64,000 bases of DNA from IMCC26077 sp964418325 (GTDB taxonomy: Bacteria > Actinomycetota > Actinomycetes > Nanopelagicales > Nanopelagicaceae). Position 1 is the stretch's first letter; each line of letters begins with the position of its first letter. The notes beneath the pieces are model-generated. The model had not been told where the DNA came from and ran no database searches. It was given only the letters and a program-made list of their open reading frames with translations. Positions 27,001-36,357 of this stretch are shown piece after piece. Both the position numbers and the translations under genes were made by a program. The stretch lies in contig CAYQLC010000001.1 in NCBI GenBank assembly GCA_964418325.1, positions 62,001 through 126,000 on the forward strand, read 5' to 3'.

Positions 27001-28925
27001 AAAAGGCAACTATCTCGACGAAAGCTGCTACACCCGAGTGGGCAGTACTTGAACGCGAAATCATCGCCAAACTCAATAAAGCAGCCCCCGAATTTGTGAA
27101 GAAATATACAAATGTCGATGGCACCCTCAAGTGGAAGAGTGAATTCGGCAGCATGGATGGATCAGATGATCCGTATGAGGCATTCCATAATTTAGCGCTC
27201 CTTTACGCCATTGGCGGTAGTGAAGAGATCTACGAGCTTGCGCGAAAGATGTGGGAGTCAATCACTCTGCAGTGGACCGAATACGGTCAGATTTATCGGG
27301 AGTTTGATGGTTATTACGATTGGATGCACCATGGCGAAGGATATTTGTATTTCTATTTCCTTGGCTTAACTAAACCAGAAAGTTTGATGGATCGACAACG
27401 AGCTCGTCGCTTTGCTCGTATGTACATGGGTGAAGATCCCCTTGCCGAGAATTACGACAAAGAAAAGAAAATTATCCGCTCTCCGCTTAATGGCAGCCGT
27501 GGACCTCGTTTTGTCGTTACTGAAGAGGATTGGTACACCCACAGAACTGTTCTTGATGACTACCTAGCGCCTTATGAAGATATCGAAGGCGTTGATTTTG
27601 CCTCCATGAAGTGCAATTGGTCTGATCCTGTGATTTACAAGCGCTTGATTGAGAAGATGAATCAACGGATGAATCGTGGCGATGTGCCCCTAAATCTCAA
27701 CGCTACAACGATGATTACCCATGCATATATGTACTCACACGATCTAAAAGAGAGAGAATGGGTCCTCGACTACATCAAAGTTTGGGCCGATCGCGCGAAC
27801 GCTAATGATGGCTACATGCCAGATAACGTCGGGCTGAGCGGTCAAGTGGGCGAATATAACGATGGTAAGTGGTGGGGTGGTTATTACGGATGGCGTTGGC
27901 CTCATGGCCTCATGACCATCATGGAGCCACTAACTAATGCCGTGATGAACGCCGTTCTTCTTACTGGCGACTACTCGTATCTCGATGTGGCACGACAACA
28001 ATTCGATAAGAATTGGGAGTTACGCAAAGTTGAAGGTGATCGAGTCCTGGTACCACACCGTCGACTTGATAGCGGTTGGGCCGATTATCGAGATGCTTCA
28101 CCGAGACATTTGATTTACCTATGGACTACCTCCCTTGATGATCAAGATTTAGCACGAATCTCAGCAATTCCACGAACTGAAGATTGGTCGCAAATCATCA
28201 TTCCTGGCAAGCCGGGGCATAACACCCTTGGATATAAGCATTTTATCGCGAATACACTCTCGTGGTTCGAGTTCATCCAAGGCAGGCTACCTAACTTCCC
28301 AGTAGAAATTCTGCAGGCAAATCTCGAGTTGATAGATATTCACCTTCGTCGCATGCATTCGATGATCGGCAATCAAGAGAACTGGGATAGTTATTCACCA
28401 GATACCACCGATGAAATCATCGAATTAGACCTCTTAAAAATAGGTTACCAAGTCCACGCGTGGCAATGGTTTAGCCCGGTATATCTTGAAGGATTGATGC
28501 AATTAGCAACCGGCTCGCCCATGCACATCTCTCATGGTGGATTCCAATTCGCAAACATCCGTCCATTTGATGGCGACAATAAGCGAAGTGGATTGCCTGA
28601 GGATGTCGCTATTCTTGTCGATGAGATATCAAAATCTCATACATCAGTCCATGTCGCGAACGTCGGCTCTGAGAAAAGAGAGCTAGTTCTTCAAGCAGGT
28701 GGCTTTGGTGAACATCAATTCATTTCCGTCACACTTGATGGCAAAGTCATTGACCTCGACGATAAACACTTCGCTCTATCACTAGAGCCTGGCACCGTCG
28801 CACACTTGAACTTCACAGTAAAACGCTTTGCCAACGCCCCGACCTACGAAACTCCATGGTCAAAGCGTGAGGATTGGCATCCGCTGATTACTGGACGACC
28901 ACTCTCTAATTTCACCAATCAATAA
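26997..28925 (+). CDS. Large cytoplasmic protein, alpha/alpha-barrel glycosidase-like, unknown
   Basis: 642 residues from ATG 26997, overlapping the dehydratase stop (ATGA), with AAAGGA seven bases before. There is no signal peptide. The first about 530 residues are rich in Trp/Tyr/His/Asp and look like a helical toroid: 'DGYYDWMHHGEGYLYFYFLGL', 'DGYMPDNVGLSGQVGEYNDGKWWGGYYGWRWPHG', 'WYTHRTVLDDYL'. A beta-rich tail follows (about 540-625: 'VAILVDEISKSHTSVHVANVG...LEPGTVAHLNF'), as in many glycoside hydrolases and lyases with a C-terminal sandwich. I do not recognise the family. Co-translation with fuconate dehydratase suggests a hydrolase or lyase feeding the pathway, but this is inference. 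Confidence 0.85.
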   Translation: MKKATISTKAATPEWAVLEREIIAKLNKAAPEFVKKYTNVDGTLKWKSEFGSMDGSDDPYEAFHNLALLYAIGGSEEIYELARKMWESITLQWTEYGQIYREFDGYYDWMHHGEGYLYFYFLGLTKPESLMDRQRARRFARMYMGEDPLAENYDKEKKIIRSPLNGSRGPRFVVTEEDWYTHRTVLDDYLAPYEDIEGVDFASMKCNWSDPVIYKRLIEKMNQRMNRGDVPLNLNATTMITHAYMYSHDLKEREWVLDYIKVWADRANANDGYMPDNVGLSGQVGEYNDGKWWGGYYGWRWPHGLMTIMEPLTNAVMNAVLLTGDYSYLDVARQQFDKNWELRKVEGDRVLVPHRRLDSGWADYRDASPRHLIYLWTTSLDDQDLARISAIPRTEDWSQIIIPGKPGHNTLGYKHFIANTLSWFEFIQGRLPNFPVEILQANLELIDIHLRRMHSMIGNQENWDSYSPDTTDEIIELDLLKIGYQVHAWQWFSPVYLEGLMQLATGSPMHISHGGFQFANIRPFDGDNKRSGLPEDVAILVDEISKSHTSVHVANVGSEKRELVLQAGGFGEHQFISVTLDGKVIDLDDKHFALSLEPGTVAHLNFTVKRFANAPTYETPWSKREDWHPLITGRPLSNFTNQ

Positions 28926-30044
28926 TTAGAAAGTAGCGACTGTGTGTTTGTCGATGAAGTCCCAGTCGTATTCGATGCATAATCCTTCACCTTTAGGCGC
29001 CATGACATAGCCATCTTGAATATCAAGTTGGGTCTTGGTGCCAAAGAGGAAATCGTCAAACGGATAGAGAGTTTCGAAGAATTCGCAATTAGGTATTGCC
29101 AGTGATGGGTGCAGTTGTACTTGCTCTAAGCCATGATAGATAGTGGTATGTAACTCGCACTGGACGCCGAATGCCTCAGCGACATGAGCAGTTTTCATTA
29201 CTGCGGTGATACCTCCACGCCATGAAACATCAGTACGGACAATGTCAACTATCCCTTCAGCGATGCAGTGCGCGGTCGTGTAGTGCGCACCTGCAATAAC
29301 TTCGGTACCGCAGATAGGAATGTCGAGCTTTTCGCGTAATTTCCGTAGACCATTGAGGTTTACATCAAGCAGCGGCTCTTCTAACCAACGGAAACCTAAT
29401 CGCTCTAACTCTCGTCCGGCCTTCAACGCAGATTCATAACTATCCATGATCACCGGATCTGCCATGAGCGTGAAGTCATCTCCTACCGCTTCGCGAACAG
29501 CGCGGTAACAGGCAATATCAAGATCTAACCCTCCAGGAGGGTGGAGTTTGTAGCCCTTATATCCTTTTGCCTTTACCTCAAGCGCTTGCTTTGCATAATC
29601 ATCGGGGCCAGGTAAGAACATTGACGAGACGTAAAGCGGGACTTTTTCGCGCGCAGCGCCTAGTAGTTTGTAAACGGGTTGGTGAGCCATCTTCCCAACA
29701 ATGTCCCAACATGCATTATCAAATGGTGCATACGAATAAATAGGTACGTGGTTCCATCGACGATCAAAGAACTCAAAATCTTTCATATTCTTCGCAGCAT
29801 CGTGGGGGCTTCGACCAATAAAGAATGGTTTCACCTGCGACATCGTTGCCGCAGCGGCTTTGGCGTCTTGGGCGCCAAAACCAAAAGATGTTCCTGTAGT
29901 GCCATCGGAGGTTTTCAGCGTTACCACGGTGAAATCAGGGCGAGCGCCACCGGGAAGGGCAACCGCCGATGCTGCATCGAGCGCGCCTAAATCATCCTTG
30001 CCGCGACAGGCGCGGATCTCAATGTCGGTAATTACAGTGCTCAC
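28926..30044 (-). CDS. Enolase-superfamily sugar-acid dehydratase/isomerase (MLE/MR type)
   Basis: 372 residues from GTG 30044, with AAGGAG five bases upstream. The enolase-superfamily layout is clear: N-terminal capping domain, then barrel with 'KGYKGYKLHPPGG' (Lys on strand 2), metal ligands in MADPVIM, WLEEPL and CGTEVI, and a late 'CELHTT' His. The substrate is probably an aldonate or a lactone from the same sugar family; it cannot be fixed by eye. Third gene of the minus operon enolase-gntR-enolase. It converges with the 642-residue gene with no bases between the stops. Confidence 0.88.
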   Translation of the reverse strand: MSTVITDIEIRACRGKDDLGALDAASAVALPGGARPDFTVVTLKTSDGTTGTSFGFGAQDAKAAAATMSQVKPFFIGRSPHDAAKNMKDFEFFDRRWNHVPIYSYAPFDNACWDIVGKMAHQPVYKLLGAAREKVPLYVSSMFLPGPDDYAKQALEVKAKGYKGYKLHPPGGLDLDIACYRAVREAVGDDFTLMADPVIMDSYESALKAGRELERLGFRWLEEPLLDVNLNGLRKLREKLDIPICGTEVIAGAHYTTAHCIAEGIVDIVRTDVSWRGGITAVMKTAHVAEAFGVQCELHTTIYHGLEQVQLHPSLAIPNCEFFETLYPFDDFLFGTKTQLDIQDGYVMAPKGEGLCIEYDWDFIDKHTVATF

Positions 30045-30066
30045 CTTTACTCCTTATTTAATGGGG

Positions 30067-30843
30067 CTAGTCGGGATTGTTTAGGTTCTCTACGAGATAT
30101 AACGCATTTGCAGCCGGATAGAAACGCTGTAGCGAACTTTCAATGTGCTGGTACATCGCTTTCTGAGCAGCTTTAAAGTTTCCAGAGGTTATTGCGGTAG
30201 CTATCTCCTCATGTTCTTTAATAGCTACTTGACCTGATGCAGAGTTGTAGTACTGCTTGAAGAGTTTATCGACTAAAACTGCTCGGGATTCCCCAGTGAT
30301 TAATCGACGCTGACTTGCGATGTATAAACGGAAAAGATTTAAGTGACAATGCGTGCGTTCAAAAGATTCAGCCAACACCACGTTACCTGACATGCTTGCA
30401 ATGAGAGAGTGGAAGCGGGTGTCATGTTCGGTCAGCGCTTCTACCTGCTCATCACCAGAAATCTTGATAGCAATCTTTGCACTCTCGAGTTCAGATTTGA
30501 GCGCTCTCTTTCCCGTCTCATCAATTCGCTTTGCTGCCTCAGCAGCTGCAAAAGGTTCGATTAAAAGGCGAAACTTGAAGAGATCATCGAGCTCTTGAAT
30601 CGTTAAAAGATCAGTCGCTCGGAAACCTTTGAGCGGTTCCTTTACGATTAACCCTTCAGATTCAAGGCGGGATAGCGCTTCCCGGACCGGCGTCTGAGAG
30701 ACATCTAGTTTTTTGGCGAGCGCATCGATATTTACTTTTGCGCCAGGAAGAATTTCATAATTAAAAATCATCTTCCTAATCAGAAAGTAAATATCATCTG
30801 ACAGGACAGAGCGACGTGGAACGACAATTGTTTTACTTGACAT
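30067..30843 (-). CDS. GntR-family (FCD/FadR-type) transcription regulator
   Basis: 258 residues from ATG 30843, overlapping the upstream enolase-type gene by 11 bases. The N-terminal winged helix-turn-helix is typical of GntR: 'IFNYEILPGAKVNIDALAKKLDVSQTPVREALSRLESEGLIV' (about residues 27-68). The C-terminal FCD all-helical effector domain has the usual metal/effector His residues ('EHDTRFHSLIASMSGN', 'EHEEIATAI'). FCD regulators bind sugar acids or other carboxylates and usually repress neighbours until the ligand arrives. It is flanked by two enolase-superfamily genes in one operon. It is the best candidate to read the repeated CTATAyGA operators in the island. Confidence 0.92.
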   Translation of the reverse strand: MSSKTIVVPRRSVLSDDIYFLIRKMIFNYEILPGAKVNIDALAKKLDVSQTPVREALSRLESEGLIVKEPLKGFRATDLLTIQELDDLFKFRLLIEPFAAAEAAKRIDETGKRALKSELESAKIAIKISGDEQVEALTEHDTRFHSLIASMSGNVVLAESFERTHCHLNLFRLYIASQRRLITGESRAVLVDKLFKQYYNSASGQVAIKEHEEIATAITSGNFKAAQKAMYQHIESSLQRFYPAANALYLVENLNNPD

Positions 30844-31918
30844 ACTTCTCAAGTCCCTTAGGGATTCCGGTTGTTTGCCACTGATCTTCGTAGCCAATAC
30901 CAATTGCGCTTGGTCCGTGGACTAAACCGTTCTTATCAACGAGCGGTTCGCGAACGATGGGATTACCAAAAACTAGAGATTCATAATAAGTATTATTCTT
31001 AATTGCCATACATAGGTGGGCACTTTCCAATCCAAAGCCGTGAACTTCTGCACGAAGATGGTAGGCATCAGCAAGATGCGCAATGCGCATTGCGCCAGTA
31101 AAGCCACCACGTAAGAAAGTGCTCACTCGTAGCGCACTTGCAACACCGCTGGCGGCAAAATCACCTGAACTCATATGAGCACCTTCAGTAACTTCTCCAA
31201 GAAGTAGCGGAATGCGAACGCGTTCACCCAACCATTTATATGCGGTGACTGAAAATTCGCGCATTGGCTCTTCATACCAAAGGAAGCCAGCTTCATCGAG
31301 CGCATGCCCTAGATACATCGCGTCCATAAGATCAAATCCTGCCGAGCCGTCATACATCAGCGGAACGTCAGGGCCTACATGAGCGCGAAGCGCCAATGAC
31401 AACTCAGCATCTTTCTTGGCATCACCAAATGCATGAAGCTTGATCGCTGGATACCCAAGCTCAAGGGCTTGATCAGCTATATCGAGAAATTCAGCAATAG
31501 AGGAATAGGTAACCGTTGAAGCGTAAGCAGGTATTGACTCTCGATAGCCACCAAGTAATTTGTAAACTGGCAACTTCGCGGCTTTCGCTCCAATATCCCA
31601 GAGGGCTACATCAACAACATGGGCCATATTTGGCGCAAATCGCTCGATTCGATCGAGTTCCCATGCGCGCTCCCAGAGATACTCGCGTTGAAGTGGGTCC
31701 ATACCAATTAATTCGTTACGGAATCTGCGGTCGATGTAATCCTTGAGTATCACTCCGCGCGATGCAGAGGCAAAGCCGGTGATACCTGCATCTGTTTCGA
31801 TTACCAACCACCCTGTAGTTATCGGACCATCTGACCCTGGTATCCCCTTCCGCCAGACAAACGCTGGCGTGAAGGCAGGGCGATCAACAAGCACTACCTC
31901 AACGTTGGTAATCTTCAT
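30833..31918 (-). CDS. Mandelate racemase/MLE-like enolase-superfamily enzyme
   Basis: 361 residues from ATG 31918, with AAGGAG just upstream; a longer frame to 32014 runs into the regulatory region. Barrel motifs: 'YPAIKLHAFGD' (K-x-H on strand 2), metal ligands in MYDGSAGFD, WYEEPM and LLGEVTEG, and the late 'EVHGFGLESAH'. The K-x-H arrangement differs from the K-x-K of the fuconate dehydratase, so it likely performs a different reaction or uses another epimer. First gene of the enolase-gntR-enolase operon and divergent from the long transport/catabolic operon. Confidence 0.87.
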   Translation of the reverse strand: MKITNVEVVLVDRPAFTPAFVWRKGIPGSDGPITTGWLVIETDAGITGFASASRGVILKDYIDRRFRNELIGMDPLQREYLWERAWELDRIERFAPNMAHVVDVALWDIGAKAAKLPVYKLLGGYRESIPAYASTVTYSSIAEFLDIADQALELGYPAIKLHAFGDAKKDAELSLALRAHVGPDVPLMYDGSAGFDLMDAMYLGHALDEAGFLWYEEPMREFSVTAYKWLGERVRIPLLLGEVTEGAHMSSGDFAASGVASALRVSTFLRGGFTGAMRIAHLADAYHLRAEVHGFGLESAHLCMAIKNNTYYESLVFGNPIVREPLVDKNGLVHGPSAIGIGYEDQWQTTGIPKGLEKYVK

Positions 31919-32040
31919 CGCCCACTCCTTATATATAGAGTTCCCAGTTTTCCCAGGGTTTATAAAGTTCCGGTAACAATTAGGTAAATCCCCAAACATG
32001 GCCGATATTTCCATGCGGAAAAATCCGCTATCTCTCGAAA

Positions 32041-32074
32041 AATACTATACGAAATAGTATTTCGTCCATAGTAT
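32041..32074 (+). promoter_or_regulatory. Operator cluster upstream of the sugar-binding protein operon
   Basis: Overlapping inverted repeats: ATACTAT-acgaa-ATAGTAT (32042-32060) and CGAAAT-agt-ATTTCG (32050-32064). A further ATAGTAT at 32068-32074 repeats at a 14-base step. CTATACGA (32045-32052) is shared with the AKR promoter. TAGTAT (32069-32074) may be the -10 box. It lies in the 212-base divergent gap, which also holds a small GCGGA-aaaa-TCCGC inverted repeat upstream of it and a TATATA box facing the enolase-gntR operon. Confidence 0.55.
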
Positions 32075-32130
32075 TGGGCAAAATCCGGATGAGCGAATTT
32101 TCTGCTCACCCGAACATAGAGGGGGAACCT

Positions 32131-33447
32131 TTGAAAAGAAATAAAGTAATTCTGGCGCTCATCGCTCTATTTGCTATTGCAGGTAGCGCTTTGATCAGCG
32201 TTCCAGCGCAAGCCGCTAAGAAACGTCCTTCGATTCTGGTTTGGGTGGATTCACCACGCCTTCCAGGTGCGAAGCTCTATGCAGAGTTGATGAAGGGCAA
32301 AGTAGATGTCAAGGTTGAACTTCACGCGCAAGGTGACTTGCTTGCAAAAGTTCAGCTCTTCAACCGTGTTAAGAAGGGTTGGCCAGATGTTGTATTCGGC
32401 CCACCAAACGATGTAGCCGTTCTCCGTAACCCAATCATCGCTAACGCCCGTGAGATCTCGAGCCTTCTAAAGCCAGATGAGATCAAGAACTTTGGCAAGC
32501 TCAATGACTGGTGTAAGGGCGCAGATGGCAAGTACTACTGCGTTAAGAACGATATGGCCCAATCAGTTCTCTGGTACGACACCAAGCTATTCGCAGATTT
32601 CGGATACAAGGTTCCTACCAAGATGAGCGAACTCTTTGCTATTGGTGCAGATCTTGCCAAGAAGAACGAGGGTTACTCACTCGGCGCACTCGGTGACGCC
32701 GCTGCATACTCCTCATACTTCTGGCCATCACAGTGCCCATTGAACAATGAGCGCAGCGCAACCCGCGTTGTTATCAATGCAAAGTCGCCAAAGTGCACCC
32801 GCGTAACTGCTGCACTTCAGCCACTCATTGATGCAGGCGTGTACTTCCCAGGCTCCGCATTCTCACCTGAATACGTGAAGGTCGGACAAGCTGGAAAGAT
32901 CGTTGCTCACATTGGACCTTCATGGTTTGGTGAGTTCGTTCTTCGCCCAGCCTCTTCCTTCAACATTCCAGCTGGACGTCTAACTGCAGCTCCAATGCCA
33001 GTTTGGGATGGCGAGAAGACCAACTTCTCTGGCGAATGGGGCGGCGGCATCTACACCATCTCTCCACACGCTAAGTTCCCACGCGCAGCGCTCGATTTCG
33101 CAATCTTCATGGTTGGCGATAAGCGAAATGTTGTCGATGTGAAGAACCCAGATGGCAGCACTGGTGCTCCAACCTTCCCGGCATACCTAAAGGGCAATGC
33201 GCTCTGGAAGAAGAAGATCGATGCCGACAAGTACTACAACGGCTCGCCATACGCAGCAATGGCTGCACAAGCAGGCAAAGTCTGGACCGGTGTAAAGCCA
33301 GTTCGTTATGACGCTGATGGCGCATGGGGAACTGCATTCTCACCAGAGCTCGCGAAGTCGAAAGACATTCAAAAGGCTCTAGAGGCTTATGCAGCATTTA
33401 CCTCGAACCTAGCTCAGCAATTGGGCTACGAGGTCGCAACTAAGTAA
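32131..33447 (+). CDS. ABC transporter sugar-binding protein (family 1)
   Basis: 438 residues from TTG 32131, chosen because GAGGGGG lies just upstream and the protein then begins with a proper signal peptide (MKRNKVILALIALFAIAGSALISVPAQA). Upstream in-frame ATGs would place 14-19 polar residues before it. The mature protein has the bi-lobed fold of carbohydrate-binding proteins (SILVWVDSPRLPGAKLYAELM..., 'GWPDVVFGPPNDVAVL', 'EWGGGIYTISPHAKFPRAALDFAIFM'). It delivers sugar to the two permeases that follow. Codon use is unusually even and GC-ending, as in a highly expressed gene. A strong hairpin follows the stop. Confidence 0.92.
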   Translation: MKRNKVILALIALFAIAGSALISVPAQAAKKRPSILVWVDSPRLPGAKLYAELMKGKVDVKVELHAQGDLLAKVQLFNRVKKGWPDVVFGPPNDVAVLRNPIIANAREISSLLKPDEIKNFGKLNDWCKGADGKYYCVKNDMAQSVLWYDTKLFADFGYKVPTKMSELFAIGADLAKKNEGYSLGALGDAAAYSSYFWPSQCPLNNERSATRVVINAKSPKCTRVTAALQPLIDAGVYFPGSAFSPEYVKVGQAGKIVAHIGPSWFGEFVLRPASSFNIPAGRLTAAPMPVWDGEKTNFSGEWGGGIYTISPHAKFPRAALDFAIFMVGDKRNVVDVKNPDGSTGAPTFPAYLKGNALWKKKIDADKYYNGSPYAAMAAQAGKVWTGVKPVRYDADGAWGTAFSPELAKSKDIQKALEAYAAFTSNLAQQLGYEVATK

Positions 33448-33472
33448 TTCGTAAGAGTTACAAGCAGTATCG

Positions 33473-33504
33473 AGCGGCGGATTTGGTCAAACAAATCCGC
33501 CGCT
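33473..33504 (+). terminator. 13-bp hairpin between binding protein and permease genes
   Basis: AGCGGCGGATTTG-gtcaaa-CAAATCCGCCGCT is a perfect 13-base-pair stem, 25 bases past the stop. It is followed by only a short T/A stretch. Such intercistronic stems usually protect or partly terminate the transcript, so that the binding protein is made in excess over the permeases. Confidence 0.75.
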
Positions 33505-33559
33505 TCTTAAGTGAAAAGTCATTAAAAAATTTTGAGTGGGGCAAAGGTAAGGGGAGTAA

Positions 33560-34480
33560 ATGGCCAAGGTAAAAAAATATAAACAACGAAGTATCTTGAT
33601 GAAATTGATGCTAGCGCCATATATATTCTTGCTTATCGCCTTCGGTCTTATTCCGTTGATCATGGCTATCTTTGAAGTCCCACATGTTTCCATGGCAAAC
33701 CCCGATGGTGGATGGGATGCCTTCTCGATAGTCCTTCAAGATTTCCGATTCCCACAAGCGCTACGGAACGTTCTTGGCTTCATGGCTATCTACGTACCGC
33801 TGACTCTCATTCTCGTGATAGTGATGGCACTGATGCTTGATGTGCGCCACACTCGCTGGAGTAAGTACTTACGAATGGCTTACATTGTTCCAGCATCAAT
33901 TTCTGGTGCAGTTGCCGTTCTTGTCTGGTGGGCAATTCTCGAGCCAACAATCAGCCCTATCAAGTCAATTCTTGGCGCGTTCGGCATCGAATCAGCAACC
34001 CAAATCTGGCAGACGCAGAATTTGGTCTACATCATCGCAATCATGACTTTCTTTACCATTGCAGGTAACTGGATCCTTATCCAGTATGGCTCCTTGCAGA
34101 GCATCTCATCAGAGATTATCGAAGCTGCTCGAGTTGATGGTTGTTCCGCATTTCAACTCGCAGTTCGAATCAAATTACCGTTGATTCGTAAATATGTGAT
34201 TTATATGGCAGTTCTCCTCTTTGCAGGTGGCCTACAGATCTTCGTTGAACCACAACTTCTTACAACGAGCGTTTACACCGGTATCGCAAATGCTTGGTCC
34301 TTTGACCAGCTCAGTTACGAACTTGCCTTTAAGAGTGGAGATTTTGGTGGCGCCTCGGCGCTCTCCATTATCTTGCTCATTCCGAGCATGATTGGTGCGC
34401 TCGTAGTTATCTTCAAGACCGACATGTTCGATGATAAAACTATTAGAAATAAGAAAGAGAATGAGAAGGCGGACCTATGA
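33560..34480 (+). CDS. ABC sugar transporter permease 1 (MalF type)
   Basis: 306 residues, six or seven membrane helices, and the EAA loop 'EIIEAARVDGCSAFQLAVRIKLPLI' that contacts the ATPase. GGGGAG is four bases before the ATG. The last four bases overlap the next permease (ATGA). It works with the binding protein encoded upstream. No ATP-binding subunit is found in the window, so it must share one encoded elsewhere, as MsiK does for several sugar systems in Streptomyces. Confidence 0.93.
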   Translation: MAKVKKYKQRSILMKLMLAPYIFLLIAFGLIPLIMAIFEVPHVSMANPDGGWDAFSIVLQDFRFPQALRNVLGFMAIYVPLTLILVIVMALMLDVRHTRWSKYLRMAYIVPASISGAVAVLVWWAILEPTISPIKSILGAFGIESATQIWQTQNLVYIIAIMTFFTIAGNWILIQYGSLQSISSEIIEAARVDGCSAFQLAVRIKLPLIRKYVIYMAVLLFAGGLQIFVEPQLLTTSVYTGIANAWSFDQLSYELAFKSGDFGGASALSIILLIPSMIGALVVIFKTDMFDDKTIRNKKENEKADL

Positions 34481-35403
34481 GCACTGTTCTAGCCCCTACG
34501 CCAAAAGCAGAGAAGAAAGTCAAACCAATGCGTCAAGAGAGTCGAATTGGCATGTTCTTTGTCAACGCCTGGCTCATTTTCTTCGCCGTAATCAGTGTCG
34601 TACCAATGCTCTGGTTGATTCTCGCCGCATCAAAAACAGATCCTGAACTGAGCAACCGAAACCCGCTGGCATTCGGTAGTTTCAAGGGCTACTGGAACGC
34701 TTGGCAGAACCTGCAATTTTTTGACAACGGTGTCATCGGAAAATGGGTTCTCAATTCAATTCTCTTCAACGCTGCCATTGTCGCCATTGCAACGATCACC
34801 GCATCCCTTGCTGGCTTTGTTATCTCGGCAGCAAAAATTCGATTTAAGCGGACATTCCTTATCAGCACCCTCATCATGATGCTCATTCCACCAGTGGCTC
34901 TAGTTATTCCACTCTTTGTGATGATGGATCGGGTCGGACTTGTCGATAATCCATGGTCAGTTATCTTGATTTCGTCGCTCTACCCATTTGGTGCATTCCT
35001 TGCCTACATTTACTACTCAACAACTATCCCGCCAGAGATTTATGAATCAGCACGTCTCGACGGTTGCAGCGATTGGCAGCTCTACTCTCGAATCGCTTTC
35101 CCGCTATCCGGTGCGCTTCTTGGATTGCTCGCCTTCTTCGCCTTCATCGGTAACTGGGCAAACTACTTCATGCCATATGTGATGCTTTACTCAGGGGAGA
35201 ATTACACCTTGCCGCTTGGCTTGGGCTTCTTGTTCTACTCGACTCCTGCAATCAATCCGGGTATTGGTGCTACATCGGTACCAATTTACAAACCAGAAAT
35301 TGCTCTGGCTGGCGTCTTGATTGCTGTCCCTATCATGATCATGTTCTTGGTCTCCCAGAAGCGACTAATCCGAGGAATGCTCGCCGGTTCTATCAAAGAG
35401 TAA
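34477..35403 (+). CDS. ABC sugar transporter permease 2 (MalG type)
   Basis: 308 residues with a cytosolic N-terminal tail of about 30 residues, six helices, and the EAA loop 'EIYESARLDGCSDWQLYSRIAFPLS'. Typical MalG end: 'MIMFLVSQKRLIRGMLAGSIKE'. It overlaps permease 1 by four bases and makes the heterodimeric channel with it. Its C-terminus resembles that of the second MalG-type permease at 43829, suggesting that the two permease pairs dock on a similar ATPase. Confidence 0.93.
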   Translation: MSTVLAPTPKAEKKVKPMRQESRIGMFFVNAWLIFFAVISVVPMLWLILAASKTDPELSNRNPLAFGSFKGYWNAWQNLQFFDNGVIGKWVLNSILFNAAIVAIATITASLAGFVISAAKIRFKRTFLISTLIMMLIPPVALVIPLFVMMDRVGLVDNPWSVILISSLYPFGAFLAYIYYSTTIPPEIYESARLDGCSDWQLYSRIAFPLSGALLGLLAFFAFIGNWANYFMPYVMLYSGENYTLPLGLGFLFYSTPAINPGIGATSVPIYKPEIALAGVLIAVPIMIMFLVSQKRLIRGMLAGSIKE

Positions 35404-35433
35404 TCAAGCACCATGAGGTAAAAGAGGTTAATC

Positions 35434-36357
35434 GTGGCTCTGCATCCACAATGCGAGGCATTCCTGGCACCGGGTGCAGATGCTCCGGAGTTAATGGATA
35501 TTCCCATCGCTACCGGTCGAGCTGGTTCTTACGCCGATATGACAATTTCCGGTCCATTGACTGCAGGCGTGGCGATTACCAATCGTTTCATTCCTGGTGA
35601 GAGCGCCGACATCCTTATCCGTATTTACACACCAACGGGAAGCTCAATAAAGAATGGCATGGTCTACTTTCATGGTGGAGGTTGGTCATACTTCTCAGTA
35701 GATATGTACGATGCACAATTGAGCGCCTTAGCAGCTATGACAAATTCGGTGATTGTCTCTATTAATTACCAGAAGGCTCCAGAGCATAAATTTCCAATCC
35801 CCCATAATGATTGCTATACCGGTTTGAAATGGGTCTTTGATAATGCCCAGAATCTTGGAATAGATAAGGAAAAGATCGGCATTGGCGGTGATAGCGCTGG
35901 TGGAAATCTGGCAGCTGGGGTTGCTATCCGAAATAGAGATGAAAAACTCTTCAACATCGCCTATCAGTTATTGATTTATCCTTGCGTTGGGGTGGACTTT
36001 GACACTGATTCGTATGTACAGAACGCAACCGGCTACGGACTATCGAAACGAACTATGAGTTGGCTCTGGAGTTTGTACCTCAACGGATCAGAAGATTATT
36101 CGAACCCATATGCAGTGCCACTAAATGCAAAAAGCTTTTCCGATTTACCACCAGCTTTTGTGATTACGGCCGAATATGACGTACTACGAGATGATGGATC
36201 GGAATACGCACGAAAATTAGCGGGCGCTGGTGTTCGGGTTTTGTATCGTGATTATCCAGGAATGATTCATGGTTTTTTCAATTATGGAAAATTTATTGAT
36301 GATGGAATCATTGCGCGTACAGATATTGCACAAGGTATCAAGGAGCTGCTTGGCTGA
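35434..36357 (+). CDS. Alpha/beta-hydrolase, hormone-sensitive lipase type
   Basis: 307 residues from GTG 35434, with AGAGG nine bases upstream. Carries the HGGG oxyanion motif (YFHGGGWSYF), the nucleophile elbow GDSAGG, the Asp in 'AEYDVLRDDG' and the His in 'GMIHGFF'. No signal peptide, so cytoplasmic. Such enzymes hydrolyse small esters. In this operon it might remove acetyl or other acyl groups from an imported sugar, open a lactone, or hydrolyse a CoA-derived ester; the choice is open. The stop overlaps the next start (TGATG). Confidence 0.9.
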   Translation: MALHPQCEAFLAPGADAPELMDIPIATGRAGSYADMTISGPLTAGVAITNRFIPGESADILIRIYTPTGSSIKNGMVYFHGGGWSYFSVDMYDAQLSALAAMTNSVIVSINYQKAPEHKFPIPHNDCYTGLKWVFDNAQNLGIDKEKIGIGGDSAGGNLAAGVAIRNRDEKLFNIAYQLLIYPCVGVDFDTDSYVQNATGYGLSKRTMSWLWSLYLNGSEDYSNPYAVPLNAKSFSDLPPAFVITAEYDVLRDDGSEYARKLAGAGVRVLYRDYPGMIHGFFNYGKFIDDGIIARTDIAQGIKELLG

